The notes: generated by a model not told the origin, from the sequence alone. A stretch of DNA of 64,000 nt from Litomosoides sigmodontis (GCA_963070105.1 OY718805.1:3153501-3217500), one strand, 5' to 3'. Positions 30,072 through 46,600 are shown, counted from the first letter of the stretch. Numbers and translations are program-made.

Positions 30072-30948
30072 CTTAATTTGTGACGAATAAAGTATTATAT
30101 TGAAATGAAAGAAAAGAATGTTCTTCAAATTACAAAGGATTTTATAAAAATTTGGTACGAAGTAATGTTATAGAGGGCGCGGAACTCATCATGTACTGGT
30201 TTTCCACGTTGAATTGCTGCAGTGATAACCAGTTATAGAAAAGGTCGTAAAAGTCTAATGTAAGAATCTAAAAAGTCCAACAGGCCGGTCGTAAATTTTT
30301 GTACGTTTGTTACACTTTCCACGCATTTTGTCCTTTTCTCTTTTCGAATAAAACGGATCAAAATATTGAGCTCTTTATATACCATTCCGGTTTGCAATAC
30401 CATCTGTCAAAAAACCGGCGCGGTTGTCCGTCGAGAGCGACCCACTTTACCAGCTCTTTTTAGTGATGGATTAGTGAAGACCGCGAAGTGGAAGAAAGAA
30501 GGAAACAATTAAAAGAGAGAATGTGAATTTACAATGCGACGTTAAGGGTTTAGCGGAATGAAGTGACATCTGAAGTTTCGAAATCAGTTTATCATTCTTT
30601 TTATCATATTTATACATTTTAGATGTATTACACGACATTTATTTAACTAAAGTCTCATCCAGTTAAAGCCAAGTATCCCATTGTGAATTCCAAACAGTTC
30701 ATGTTGTAATTAAAATGAACAGTAAAAAAGTTGCTCTTTTTACCAAAGAATTTTTGAAAGCAAATCCATTAGTGAAGTTTTTGTGGAACTTTTAAACTCA
30801 TACGTCATCGCACACACACATATATTCTACGTTTGTGTGTGTATGTGTGTAGATGTCTAACGAAATTGAGGACACAAAATTAGAAAACTAGACGATGAAA
30901 TTGAAATTGAGAGATAGAGAAACGAAATAACAAGATCGACAATCGGTA
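30072..30948. other. Intergenic region between METTL2 and the minus-strand exon
   Basis: It begins with the METTL2 3' UTR. Near 30,405-30,470 is a GC-richer block with two small hairpins (AACCG-GCG-CGGTT and GTCG-AGAG-CGAC) followed by a run of five T at 30,459. I recognise no RNA family in it. The rest is AT-rich. Confidence 0.4.
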
Positions 30949-31315
30949 CTATTGGAGTAGTGAAATTGGCAATCTTTGGCTCAAAGAGTAGCCATAGCGA
31001 GTGATATTGACCAACCCTTCTTGCATGTTGATAAACGTGAACATAAACGTAAGCAGCGTTTCTCCTCTAACGTTCCTCTTTTTTCCTCTTGTGGATAAAC
31101 TAGTAAATATTTTGCTTACTTCTTGTAATCTTTCGGTAAATATCACCTCCTCTTGTAGTGCAGCAAAATCCTTTGCTGCTCGATTGAAGCATAACGCATT
31201 CATTGATGCAATGTTTTCAACGATATGAACTGTAACTGATACTGTACGATAAGAATTTTTCGTATTTTTCGAAAATTTATGGTAGAACTCATTGTATGTT
31301 GTCGACAAGTTTATC
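30949..31315 (-). CDS. Candidate exon, weakly BORCS7-like, start exon not found
   Basis: The minus strand is open from a tttgtcag acceptor (exon start 31315) to a stop at 30949. It has no ATG at its head, so an upstream exon ending in phase 2 is needed. The predicted helical stretch RAAKDFAALQEEVIFTERL resembles the AARNMVLQEDAILHSEDSL helix I recall from BORCS7, a subunit of the BORC complex that couples lysosomes to kinesin. The Lys/Arg-rich part after STRGKK is not in that family and may follow an unrecognised donor (GTAAGC lies at 31115-31120 on minus). It could also be a chance open frame. Confidence 0.33.
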
Positions 31316-31428
31316 CTGACAAAACCATTACCTAAGATAAATCAGTTTGCTGAAGATTAATTAATGAAGACGATATTTGTGAATCTAAGAGCAAAATTAA
31401 CTAGCACAAAAGAATTGCACCATTCCAG

Positions 31429-31510
31429 CGATCAGGATGAGATTCGAACTCACGCGGGGAAACCCCAATGGATTAGCAGTCCATCGCCTTAACCACTCGG
31501 CCACCTGATC
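31429..31510 (-). tRNA. tRNA-Ser (anticodon GCU)
   Basis: An 82 nt type II tRNA. The acceptor arms GATCAGG and CCTGATC pair perfectly over 7 bp and are followed by discriminator G, as in serine tRNAs. The A box (TGGCCGAGTGG) and B box (GAGTTCGAATC) are intact. The anticodon loop CTGCTAA in an ATGGA/TCCAT stem gives GCU, reading AGC/AGU. The long variable arm GGGGTTTCCCC has a stem, typical of serine. No intron and no encoded CCA. A T4 run lies about 20 bp downstream on the minus strand as a possible RNA polymerase III terminator. Confidence 0.97.
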
Positions 31511-34500
31511 AACACGCACTTATTGAAATAAAATTTTTGGAATTGAATTGAGCAAAAAAAAAAAGTAACATTTGCATGCTTGATTTCATCAGCAAAACGT
31601 TTGTCACACTGAAGTAGATTATCCTGTATGCTTACGTAGCGCAACTACAGGACATTTCATGTGTTTTCCGCACAATTTTCTTATCGATAATTTCGTACAA
31701 CGTCGATTTTGCTGCGCAGTAGCCTTCACGTATGCATGTATTCTAAACGTCAACTGTATTTTCATCCTCAATTCATTCATTTCTCCATTCTTTCACTTTC
31801 ATTTTTTTCTTTGCTCTTATTAATTGCATTGTTTTGTGCATTGTCGAATAATTTTGCTCTTTTTTTTTGAAATTTTTACAGAAATGAGATTTTTAAAAAG
31901 TGAAAAGCGTTCATTGAAACAAACATTACTTGTACTCCTCTTAGCCTGATATGCCACACTCACTTATTTTATCATTAATGTAATTGCCTCCGATGATTAC
32001 AAATTTCATCAACGTAAAAATTTCTTGGCATCATCAATCACTTGTCTCAATTCCTTAAATCATAGGCAATTAAACCACTCTACGTGGTGCGAGTCAACTA
32101 AATTCAGCCTCCTAAGCCACCAATTCTTACCATTTAAATTCATCTTCTTAACTTTTCTTTCGCCATCAACCAGTCGGCTCAACTGCCAGCCTCCTATGGA
32201 ACTAAACTATCCAACACAGTTTATTCGCACTACGTACTCGTGAACTTCAATATTGCTTTACAAGTTATTATTCTGCTAGTAAACAAGAAATAAGTTGTAT
32301 CGTTCATAAAGAATTGCAAGGATAGAACAAGTTCTTTTATCATACCGCAACTCGGTAAACAGAATCGGAGAAGCCCCTGACAAGCTATAAGAGGCAGCGT
32401 GAACCCGTCCTATCATCATAGCAAACAGCAAACCCAAACAAAAAATCAAAAAGTTCTCGACACAGTGTGTGGGAAGCTCAATTAATTAATTAAATAACTA
32501 ATTAATGGCGCTGACTATATTGGTGGCTAGATGATGCGTGGAAATAAGACTTTACATGAAATGATGAATTTTTGGGATTGAGGAAGGTAACGCTATTGAA
32601 ACCGATGAGGCTGCAAGTCGGCAACAATCAGTTATGTCATGTGCAGTAAAATGCAAATTATGCTAGCAATAAATGAAGTGGCTTAGGAACCGATTGATTA
32701 ATTGATTAACTTTTAGGATTGATCGCTTAATATAGTGCTGCAACCAATGTTTTTGTTCCTGAAGTGCTAAATTTTCTTGATGATTTCTCTTGTGAAAACT
32801 TCTAACAATATTAATGAACTGTATGGTACAGAAGAAATTTCTTTCTCGTTCGCAGTTAAAATGAATGAGCCCATAATTTATACAGTAAATGATTGACATT
32901 CGTTTCAATTCATTCTTGTCAGTTAGATTTTTGCTGTCAACAATGATTGACCAACAACGGTCGTCCATCGTCACTTTCACGTGCCAAATATCTATTTACC
33001 GTAAGCATTGCGCATTGTGCATCGTTCAACGTCACTGCTACATTTTACTAGTACACAAACGAAACAGTCTTACTTTTTTACAAAGTCTCTAAGTCACTGT
33101 AATGCCATTTCGCAATTATTAATTAGTGTTTTCGTAAAATATTAGATAGAATGAATTCTTCATCGAATGCTAGCTTTTTCTTTTTTACTACGTAATTTTT
33201 TTGCACTATTTTACCAAACGCTATCAAATAATCAAGAATTTTCAAGACGAAAGAAGAAAAAAATGTTTCACAGAAACACGCTGTTTTGTTCAAAGATCGG
33301 AAAAAAAAACAGTGCTGAAGCAAACTGTAAGTGTAACGGGTAAGTTATTCAAGTTGGGAAAAAGTTCAAAATTAACGAGCAAAAATTGAAGTCAAATGAA
33401 TTTATCAAACGAGTAAAACATTCGGCGCAACTTTCAACTGATAGTTTCAAAAACATTCTCTGAAAATATCTTAGTAAATACTTTAGCTTGTATGGCATGA
33501 ACAAAATATGAGATCGAAAATTGAGGAAAGAAAAAGAATTCACTCCGAGAGGCGCTACTAGTAAAAGTATTATTTTCTAATGAGCATGATCACCTATAAC
33601 TGTAATTAGTCAATGGTCATTTGAAGTAAGGAAAGGAAAAAGTGTAAAAAGTTGCACATTATTAAATGAAATTACTTGTATTCGCTAAATGAAATTTCAA
33701 AATTAAATTTATTTTAATTGTAATTTAGTGGAAATAGTGAAAAGAAAATTGAAGTGCTAAATGAAGCCATTTTAATTGTTTTTTTAATTTTGCAATCAAA
33801 AGCACCTCCGAACAATCTTTGCATTTTTCAATTCTAATCAATTCGTTTTATTCATTTGATGATTTGAAAACTTAGAAATAAATTTAACTGCTATATGAAA
33901 TGTTAGATAATGGCTCCATTTTATCAAGACATTAAGAGTTGCTATTATTAAAAAATACATAATTTTAAAAAAAAAAAAGAATTTGAGAATTAAGAATTAA
34001 GACATAAAAACAAACATTTATGGATTAAGGGAGAGTAAGAGAGAGGATAGGAGATGAAGTGAGAGAGAGAGAGAGAAAGAAAGAGGGAGGAGATAAATGA
34101 AGAAATTATGGCATCGTTCGAACTCAGATCTCTTAGGAAGCAATTACATTTAAAATTTGATAGATAAAATTAAAAGAAAACCTAACGGATAACAGTAGAG
34201 GAAAAAGAAGTGGACATAGACAAATTTATACAATTTACATATACATACATTTGTCACAAAATTTTGCATATTCTATCCAATTAAACTTAGGGAATACTTC
34301 GAAATAAATTGTGTGAGCGAAATATGCAACCAATGTCAGATAGAAATTGACGCCAAAATTTACCACACTAATTTTTCACGCTAAATCATTGAATTGGTTG
34401 AAACAATAACAATTTAAACAAGTGATCCAACGAAATGTTGAAAAGCTCAGAGTGTAAAACTGTAAAGTTTTTATCGCTGACTTTAATTTAATCGGAGACA

Positions 34501-34672
34501 TGGAATTATCCTGGAAAATTCCTAACTTTTCAGTCTTATTCATTCAAACAAAATTCACCCATTTTAAACTTAAAAAAAGAAGAAATTTGAATTTTCTGCA
34601 TCGGAATATTCGCATTCGTTGCTTTCTTTTTCATGTTTGAAGTTACAAATTTGAACAAAAAATTTACAATCA
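31511..34672. other. 3.2 kb interval without recognised genes
   Basis: AT-rich sequence between the tRNA-Ser gene and the 3' end of the cuticlin gene. A GA-rich tract lies at about 34,031-34,090. The short open frames (for example 32,663-32,980 minus) show no splice context or familiar motifs. The missing first exon of the BORCS7-like candidate should lie here if it is real. Confidence 0.5.
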
Positions 34673-37584
34673 TTAATTTTTACTGCAATAAGTGATATAA
34701 GTGATTAGCAGGACGAGAAGAAATGATAAGAGAGCACTGAACAGGATGATCAGTAAAATATTGTGTGTAGCAATACAAAAACTACCATTAAATTCATAAT
34801 ACAGTGGTTTTGATCGATCGATTATCGACGGCAATCGATTTTTAAGTGATAAATCAAAATCCTAAAATGAGATATTAGAAGTGAAAAAAATGCATGAAAC
34901 TAAAAAATTTTGAAAAAAAAATTTTCAAAAAAAAAATTCTAAAACAAAAAAAAAATACCTTTTTTTTTCTTTTCTTTCTCTCTTTTTTTTTGCTGTTAAA
35001 ACTATCAAAATGAAAATGAATGTACAAAACTAAAAATTTTAAGTACAAAAAAAAAAAATTACAACAAAACAAAATTTTCTAAAACAAAAAAAAAAGTTGC
35101 TAGTGTGTGTGTGTGTGTGTGTGTGTGTGCTTTAAACTATTGAAACAAACCTCTTCGCTGATATCAATTGTGCTGAGAACAGCATTAACGTCCATCGTAT
35201 TATCATAATTAATTGATCGTTTCTTGAGCAGTCGTATAGCGTCCGGTGAAATTGCCGAAGCTTTCGGTGATGGGGCAGCAGCTGATTGCACCGAACCGAA
35301 TCCTTGCGGTTCGGCGCATTGTGGTCGTGCGCAACCGGTATTACTGTCTTTAATCGATATACTAATTTGACACTGATAGTAAAGCTCCGGTCGATCAGCA
35401 TACTTGTAAACGTGAGCCTCTTGACCAGCCATTAAATCTGTAAAATTATTTTTACATTTATTACTGTAAAATGTTAATGAACACAGTAATTTGGTTATCG
35501 TAAAATGTTAAATGAACACAGTAATTCGATTATTGTAAAATGGTAAATGAACACAGTAATTCGATTATTGTAAAATGTTAAGTGAACACAGTAATTTGGT
35601 TGTCGTAAAATGTTAAATGAACACAGTAATTCGATTATTGTAAAATGGTAAATGAACACTCACAGCAATTCAATGTAACAAGTCTATTTAACGATAATTC
35701 CATTACCTGCAGGATATTCCAAATTATTGAGTAAGTATTTATCCAATGCGCAACCTTCTCCGTTTAGAATTGGTACCGTATCACCTTTTCCATCATCCAC
35801 AACACAGGAATGTACAAGCGCGCAGAATGCATCCGCCGTTTCCGAGTCACATGTCCATTTGTGGTACACCGACTCACCAATCATTGCATGCCTAATTGGC
35901 TCACCGTTTGGTCCACCTTTCAGGATCTTTAAATGACGTAATTGTTAATTATGATTAAGCAATTTTAGTGAAATATTCTTTTCTACAAACTTAAAATTAC
36001 TCTTTTGCTAGTTTTTAAAATTACTCTTTCAATAGTTTTTTTCTTTTTTAAAAATTATATTTTATACATGTTATATATATATATTATGGTTATATGTTTT
36101 TAATAATCATATTTAAAAATTATACATTTTTTTAAAAAATCATATTTCGTCAAAATTTCAAACCTCATATCGACAAATAGGCATTTTTACAATTTGTGTT
36201 TGTAGTGCTGTGGTAATTTCATCTACATCAATTTGCGCACTGACAGTCTTATTAGCTTCCATGTAGAAGCATTGTATACGATATGCTCGATCTACCTTAG
36301 TGATGAATTTTGGATGAAATGTTATAACAACTACAGTTGTTATAAAAAGTCCAGTAGGATTTAACGATCGTGATCGTTCCACATTGCATGAATCAATCGG
36401 TAATTCGATTCCAGCAACCTGAAAAATATAGTTAAATCTAGCGATTGCTTGATAACCTTGTGTTAATACTCAAACACTAATTGAAATTGAGTCACCAAAT
36501 CATACAGTAATTGAAATAGTACCAATTAAATTATTCACTAATATTTGACACTACGAAGGTTTGATGCTTCAATTCAAACTTTCAAAAACTTATATTTAAT
36601 AAAATACTTTAGCTAACAAAAAAAGGGTGCAATGTCAATAAAACAAGATAAATCATAGCAATATTAGGAACAACTTTTTTCTTGTTAAATAAGTGGGAAA
36701 ATTTATAAAATATTTCAGCTAACAGTAATTTAATTATCTTTACCATTGCTTCATAATGCAGAAGAAATCTGGAAGGCATTTGTGCTTAAGTAAGAAGGGT
36801 AATTATAATGATATGGTAATGATGGTGGTGATAAGAGCAATCTTAAATGATCACAATCATCGTGACAATAATGATAAGCTTAATAGTTTTGTTGCGATAG
36901 CAATGATAACGCTGCCACAACGATATTGCTCGGCCATTCTTCCATTCTATTATTTAAAATTTTAATTTTCAAATCAAAAAGCACCAACTCTATGCAGTAC
37001 TGTAGAAATACATTGAAGAAAAAGGAAAAAAGTTTTGGCAGAATTAGATAAATGAAATTTACTTTAAAATAAAATTTTCCCTAATTACACTACAATCATT
37101 TTCTTCTTCGTCATCAAATCTATCAGTACCAGGAAAGTTTGAAATTACTCATAAGCATTTCAGCTCTTCAAACAGTAACAAACAGATAATGAAAGAAATA
37201 AACTGATTAAGACAAAATTATTAATTAATAAAATAAAGCAAAATTATATGAATCTATTTTTTAAATTATAACAAAAATTTTCAATCAAATTTTTGAAAAA
37301 AAAAAACAACAAAATTGGACGAAAAGAAAAATGCGCGAAACCTGTCGTTCGGTAGCATCTGTGCGACATTCATCGTGATCATACAGGCCTTTCACGTAGA
37401 CGTGTCCTTCAAACTTATTCCTCGTGTTGAAGTTGACTGTTATGGATGCAGGACCACATTCTATTTCAGGATCACCCTCAACACCATTATCAATGGGAAT
37501 AGCCGATAGGTTGTTGAAGTGAAGAAAGACGAGAAGCAGGAAGAGTAGGAATGATGGCAGATAAGTAACTGTTATTAATGACAT
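34673..37584 (-). CDS. Cuticlin (CUT-1/CUT-3-like ZP-domain cuticle protein), 5 exons
   Basis: Exons on minus: 37584-37342, 36418-36164, 35926-35707, 35437-35151, 34861-34673. All phases agree, giving 397 aa. Cuticlins are secreted, polymerise through the ZP domain, and form the insoluble nematode cuticle layer beneath the alae. The start MSLITVTYLPSFLLFLLLVF is a signal peptide. The ZP domain runs from IECGPASITVNF (about 42) to about 285, with the family blocks HVYVKGLYDHDECR, SFHPKF-like TFHPKFITKVDRAYRIQCFY, YHKWTCDSE and NLEYP. A KKRS site at 311-314 fits the furin-type cleavage point before the C-terminal propeptide. After MDVNAVLSTIDISEE comes the last exon, with a hydrophobic anchor at 370-393 and a short tail CSKN. 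That exon was found only by splice phase. The ATG is nine bases inside the longest frame, which begins with TTG. Confidence 0.94.
35466..35659. repeat. 35 bp minisatellite with three-unit higher-order pattern
   Basis: Six tandem units of about 35 bp (consensus GTAAAATGTTAAATGAACAC then AGTAATTCGATTATT) start near 35466, 35500, 35535, 35570, 35605 and 35640. Units 1 and 4 share TTTGGTT, units 2 and 5 are the consensus, and units 3 and 6 share TGGTAAATG. So the array is about two copies of a 105 bp trimer. It lies inside cuticlin intron 3 (35438-35706). Confidence 0.93.
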
Positions 37585-37777
37585 TATCGGCAATAATAGT
37601 AATAGTAATAGTGATTATCGCTATCAGTGGAGAAAATAGCAGTGATAAGGATGTTGCAGATGCCAACAACAGGTCAGTGATATCAAATGCATATACAGTA
37701 ACCTTAAATGTTATGTTTTAAAATTTTTCATAAAATGAAAAAAATAGCACTGCTAGTAGTTGTAGCGATAGTAGTAG

Positions 37778-37809
37778 TGGTGGTGGTGGTGGTGGTGGTG
37801 GTGGTGGTA
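37778..37809. repeat. (GTG)n trinucleotide tract
   Basis: About 10 GTG units in the presumed 5' UTR or leader region of the cuticlin gene. A second (GGT)n tract of similar length lies at 38164-38191. Confidence 0.9.
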
Positions 37810-37937
37810 GAAGTACTAATAATAATTTTTTTTAAAAAAAAAAAGAAGTGATAGTAGCGGTAATAATATGTATGCGATTAAAAGCTCGTCGTAGACGTAG
37901 TAGTATCAGAGTTAAACAAGTGAGAAATGATATGATC

Positions 37938-37981
37938 GCGTACGGACACTTCCTTTTTATATAAGCGTTTTGGGCGTACGC
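37938..37981 (-). promoter_or_regulatory. Cuticlin core promoter: TATA box between GCGTACG repeats
   Basis: On the minus strand TATATAAAAAG (37953-37963) is a canonical TATA box about 370 bp upstream of the cuticlin ATG. It is flanked by GCGTACG at 37938-37944 and GCGTACGC at 37974-37981, near-palindromic words rare in this AT-rich sequence. A transcript would start near 37,925-37,930. Confidence 0.55.
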
Positions 37982-38054
37982 AACGCGTGCATTCTACGAC
38001 AACGAGCATGCATCATGAAGATTTTCGCCAATTTCCCCCTTCAATAGAATATAG

Positions 38055-42100
<4,046 letters not shown>

Positions 42101-42466
42101 TTTTTTTTTTAAATTTTTTCTTTACAAATTTTCAAATTATCACTCTTCATGTAAAGGTTGATATAGTAAGTAATATATTCCAATATACAATCTAATTTTA
42201 CCTAAATGAAATATTTCACTGTGATGATTTCTATGCGTGAAAAATGATTGATGCAATAGGAATTAAAATGTAAAATAAATGAGGTGAAAGCGAAAAAAAT
42301 TTTTTTTAGTAAAATTTAATTAATTATAAAATAATGCAAGTAACACAACAACAATACTGCATGTGTGAAGCATATGAATTGATATATGATAAGCCATTAT
42401 CAATTAATCATTCATATTTAAAGTTAACGGATGATATTAGCGCTGTATGCTATTTGCTAGGAAATT

Positions 42467-43563
42467 TCAATTGGAGCATTTTGATTTCGTTTGCTTCGCC
42501 AACTCAACACCACCGGTCATTTTAGTGCGAATGTATGAGATCACCAAATGCCGTCCTTTTAGCAATTTTGCCTTCTTCTTAACGTCCGATATGTTATCGC
42601 TGATAAAGTCTAACAAGCATTTCTCAAACAATTGCTTTTGACGACGATAATGCCGACAACCATATATTATCTGAAAATTTCGAATATTTCAAATTAATTT
42701 TACCAAATAAAAAGTTGAAATTTTGAAGAAATCAGAAAGACAAAATTTTCAAATTTGTGCTTTTTTTTGGTAATAATCAATGGAAGGGAAGGAAAAAAAA
42801 TAAGAAGTATGAACTTAAAGATATTCCTAATATTTCATATTTATGCTTTCTTTTTTTATTGCATGCAATAAATTTCTTCCTCTCTCTCTCTCTCCCTCTC
42901 TCATATCACAACTTTCTACAAATATCTTGTTCTTTTAAGCGAAAATTGTCACTTAATAGATTTATGAAATAAAAATTTTAATAAAAAAAATTAAATTAAT
43001 TACATTTAAAAAGTATGATTAATTATTTGAATGAAATATTACCAAATTATTTTCCAATAAAATATGGAAAGCATTATGCGTTGAGCATTTTTTCTTCGTA
43101 ATTATATTAATGTATGAATGTGATATGATATGATAAAATTATCACTAATACATGGAATGAAAAAAGATTTGAAATAATGAAGCGAGCAAAATTTGGAATG
43201 AATTAAACAAGTAGTCCTTTTTTTTTCCAATTTCTCAAGAAAAGAAAAACAATAACTTTTACATATTTTTATTGTAAAACTACTGCTTCATTTTTCATTG
43301 GAAAAAGTTTCATTGTTAGCTAATTTAATGAAATTTATAAATTTTGATAATTCAATTTTTTTTTTGTTTTTAATAAAACCATAAAGCATACTTAAGACAG
43401 CACCCATTTCTGCCTCCAATCGATGAATGTTTCTCGATGAGCGATGCAAAAAGTTTGCTTGATCGATGTGAAACGGCGCACATTTGCTTACGTAAATTGG
43501 TCCACGTGTTATACGAAAGACACTTCGAAGTTCCGCGCACATTTCGAAAATTAAATTAATTTT
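42467..43563 (-). CDS. Unrecognised small gene, possibly second gene of an operon, 2 exons
   Basis: Exon 43563-43492 follows a long T-run and TTTAG acceptor; its ATG at about 43,542 gives MCAELRSVFRITRGPIY, then a GTAAGC donor. Exon 42670-42467, after attttcag, is open for 67 codons (start IIYGCRHYRRQKQLFEKCLL, later KAKLLKGRHLVISYIRTKMT) to a TGA. Joined in phase they give about 84 aa, basic and helical, without a signal peptide. An alternative uses a later donor at 43379, reading VSKCAPFHIDQANFLHRSS and ending soon after the second acceptor. The first acceptor is only 93 bp downstream of the stop of the preceding minus-strand gene, like an intercistronic gap in a nematode operon. Alternatively both belong to one longer gene. 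Confidence 0.42.
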
Positions 43564-43656
43564 CTAAAAAAAAAAAGAGCAAAAATGAGAGTGCAATTGT
43601 TGCAAAAAGAAACGAAAAAATGAAAAAACATGGAAAATGGAAAAATTTTTGGAAAA

Positions 43657-46600
43657 TTAAAGATCATAAATTTCCAGTTCAATTCTCGAATGATCAGAGT
43701 TACGTTTCTCAACAATTCCACGCCAACAGTCTGACACGTCCGCTTGCATACTTCCATTTACAACGACACTACTTGAAGAAGAAGTTAAGCTAAGCCTGAA
43801 AATGTAATTGGAATGAAAAAAAAATGAGCAGCAATTTTCCTCAATTGTTGCAAAAGTTAAATAGTTTTAAAATTTGAAATAATTCATTAATTGAGATGTT
43901 AGATAGTCTTAGATACTAGTACAGAGCATTTAGCTCTTTTACTCTTTTTGTAAAAAAAAGCAACCAAAATAGGCTGTTGCTAATATCATCATCATATTTC
44001 ATAATTAATTAATTAATCAATTAATTAAATAAATAAGTAATTTCTTTGCATTGCACAATTACGCGTAGCAAAATTAAATGAGTTTTTTTTTTTACCAAAA
44101 TATTCTGTTGGCGGAACATTGCAGAGTTTTTTCTCCCCTAGAAACTTTTATATATTATAAAATCTTCCCTAGAAATTTTCAATAATTATTATTTTAAATG
44201 TGAAAAATAAAGAGAGAGGGAGAGAGATAGGGAGGGAAAGGGAGGGATAAAGGGATAAGGAGGAAATAAAGGAAGAGATAAAGAGGAAGATAAAACGGGA
44301 GGTAAACAAAGGGAGAGATAAGGAAGAAATAAAGGAAGAGATAAAGGGGAAGATAAAACGGGAGGTAAATAAAGGGAGGGATAAGGAAGAAATAAAGGGA
44401 GAGATAAATGGGAAGATAAAACGGGAAGTAAATAAAGGGAGGATAAAGGAAGAAGCAAAGAGAGAGATAAAAGAAAAGTGAAAGTGAAAGTGAAAGTGAA
44501 AGGAAAAGATAAGGAAAGAGATAAAGATAGAAACAAACAGAGATAAAGGGAGCGACAAAGGGAGAAACAAAGGGAGAGAGAAAAAGGGTGAAAAGGAACC
44601 TTTTGTACAACGGCGCTTTGTTAGCTTGAGCATTTTCCGCTTCCGATCTCTGCAAATGCTTCAACTTTTTTTTTAAGCATCGATGAAAGATTGCACATAA
44701 GTGATCGATCGAACTGATCTGCCATTGATTGGTTGCGGAAATGTTCCTGAACAGTTTAATCGTAGAAGGAGAGTGTTAAAATTTATTCGTAAAGTGCAAA
44801 GAGACAAACAAGGACTGTTGCTATTTCTCGTTGAAATTTTTTGGAACATAAATGAATGGATAAATTCGATAACTTAATTTAAATGATTCAAAGTAGTAGT
44901 AAGTAATTCGAATAGTACCTATGTGAAATTGCAAACAGTTTGAGCGAGAAATAAAATCTCGACAATTTAACATCGTTAGTTTTCACATACTGTTTTTTGC
45001 AAATTCAAAAGTTTTAACAACATATTATTTATTGATCTTTCATTTTTTTTAAATTAATGAAATGACTGAAATTATTGCTTGTCACAACAATATTTCGAAA
45101 GTGAAAAGTAGCTGGGAAGTTCTAAAATTAAAAAATACCGTTATATGAATGAGGAAAATTTGAAAACAGCTTGTTTTGCTTTTTGTTTTTTTTTGCATGC
45201 TTTTTTTATCCGAAAATTATTTGAAATGTTCGATTGGAAATGCCTTTTTTCCTTCCACACTCTCGGCAATTATTTTTAAATGATTATTTTCAACTGTTAG
45301 AAATTTATTGTTTCAGGTTTAAATGTGTAGCTTTCGCTTCGACAATTGGCCTTTCCTTTATATGATTCTTTCTCCCTCTCTCTCTCTCTCTCTCTCCCTC
45401 CCTGTTCTTTAAACTGGTTGATAGTTAAAATTGTACATTTATCCTTATCAATGCAGTTGATTAATAAATCATTTGGACTCATCACAGAAGTACATTGAAT
45501 GTATTTAAAATAAAGGTTTGAAGAAAAAAGGATTATAATTTAAATACTAAATGTTATTTTACAGTTGAAAGAAATGACTGTAAGCTAAATGATTAAAATT
45601 ATTTCATAAATAAAAGAAAAGCTGAAACACTCATAATTTCCCTAATTTTTTCCTTTTCTTTTGCTACTACTTTTTATATAACTTATAATAGAAATTTCAA
45701 GAAAAAAATCGAAAAAATAATTGTAATAGTTAGAAATTCAAAAAGAAAAGCAAAAAAAGAATAGAAAGCTAAATCAATGGGAGAAATTTTATTTTTTTTT
45801 TTATTTAAAAAATTATTCAAATTACTCTTTATGTTGTTGTATTGCTCATTAAGAATGAAAAAGAAAAAAATTCTTGTTCTTTTTCTTCTTTCTCTCTCTC
45901 TCTCACCCACACACACACACACACACACGCATACTCTTTCATACTTTTCTCTCTCTTCAACCTTCAACTGGATAGGTGCAAACAATAAAAATAAAAATAA
46001 TTTCCGACATTTCTGAAGAGAACGCGGGTAAGGTGGTGGTGGATGGATGGATAAGCGTGTACGATGGAGCGGGGCACACATCAAAAGGAGCGCGCGCAAC
46101 TTAAGGATGGTCAGTGGAAATGGGAAGATGAAAATGCTGATAAGTGAGTGGATGAGACAATGAATGAATCAGGAATTCAAAATATTTTCATGGACGATTA
46201 TAACAATAATGGAATTTATTTGTTACATATGTGGGTCGCAGTTTGTATAATTTTCCCCGTTGCCTTCTTCGCTTCCTCCTCAATTCATCCTAAACTGCTC
46301 GTTTTAAGTGTGGAAGGGGAGGGGAGGGGGGGGGGGGTGGCAGCAGAGGGAGCAAAATAAGCGCTGATAAGGAGGCGATGAGGTTGAAAGGTTGAAAAAT
46401 GATGGATAATGAGTGAGGAAGAGCATGCAATGTGTAGTAATGATGATAAAATGTGTGGCACACTGAATGCATCAGATGAATAGTTAGAAAGGGAAAAAAA
46501 TTTTTTCCTTTTTTTTTCCTGCAAAAAATTATGAAAAAACTTTTTGATAAAATTATAATGTGGGAGAAGAACTGTTTCATCTGTATTTAATCAAATAATT

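Noticed and set aside
34105..34130. GTTCGAACTC, resembling a tRNA B box
   Set aside because: No A box, acceptor stem or anticodon arm at the right spacing.
44169..44664. Leu/Phe-rich frames of 115-156 codons on minus
   Set aside because: They read the complement of a purine-rich repeat within an intron; only 44600-44746 is kept as an exon.
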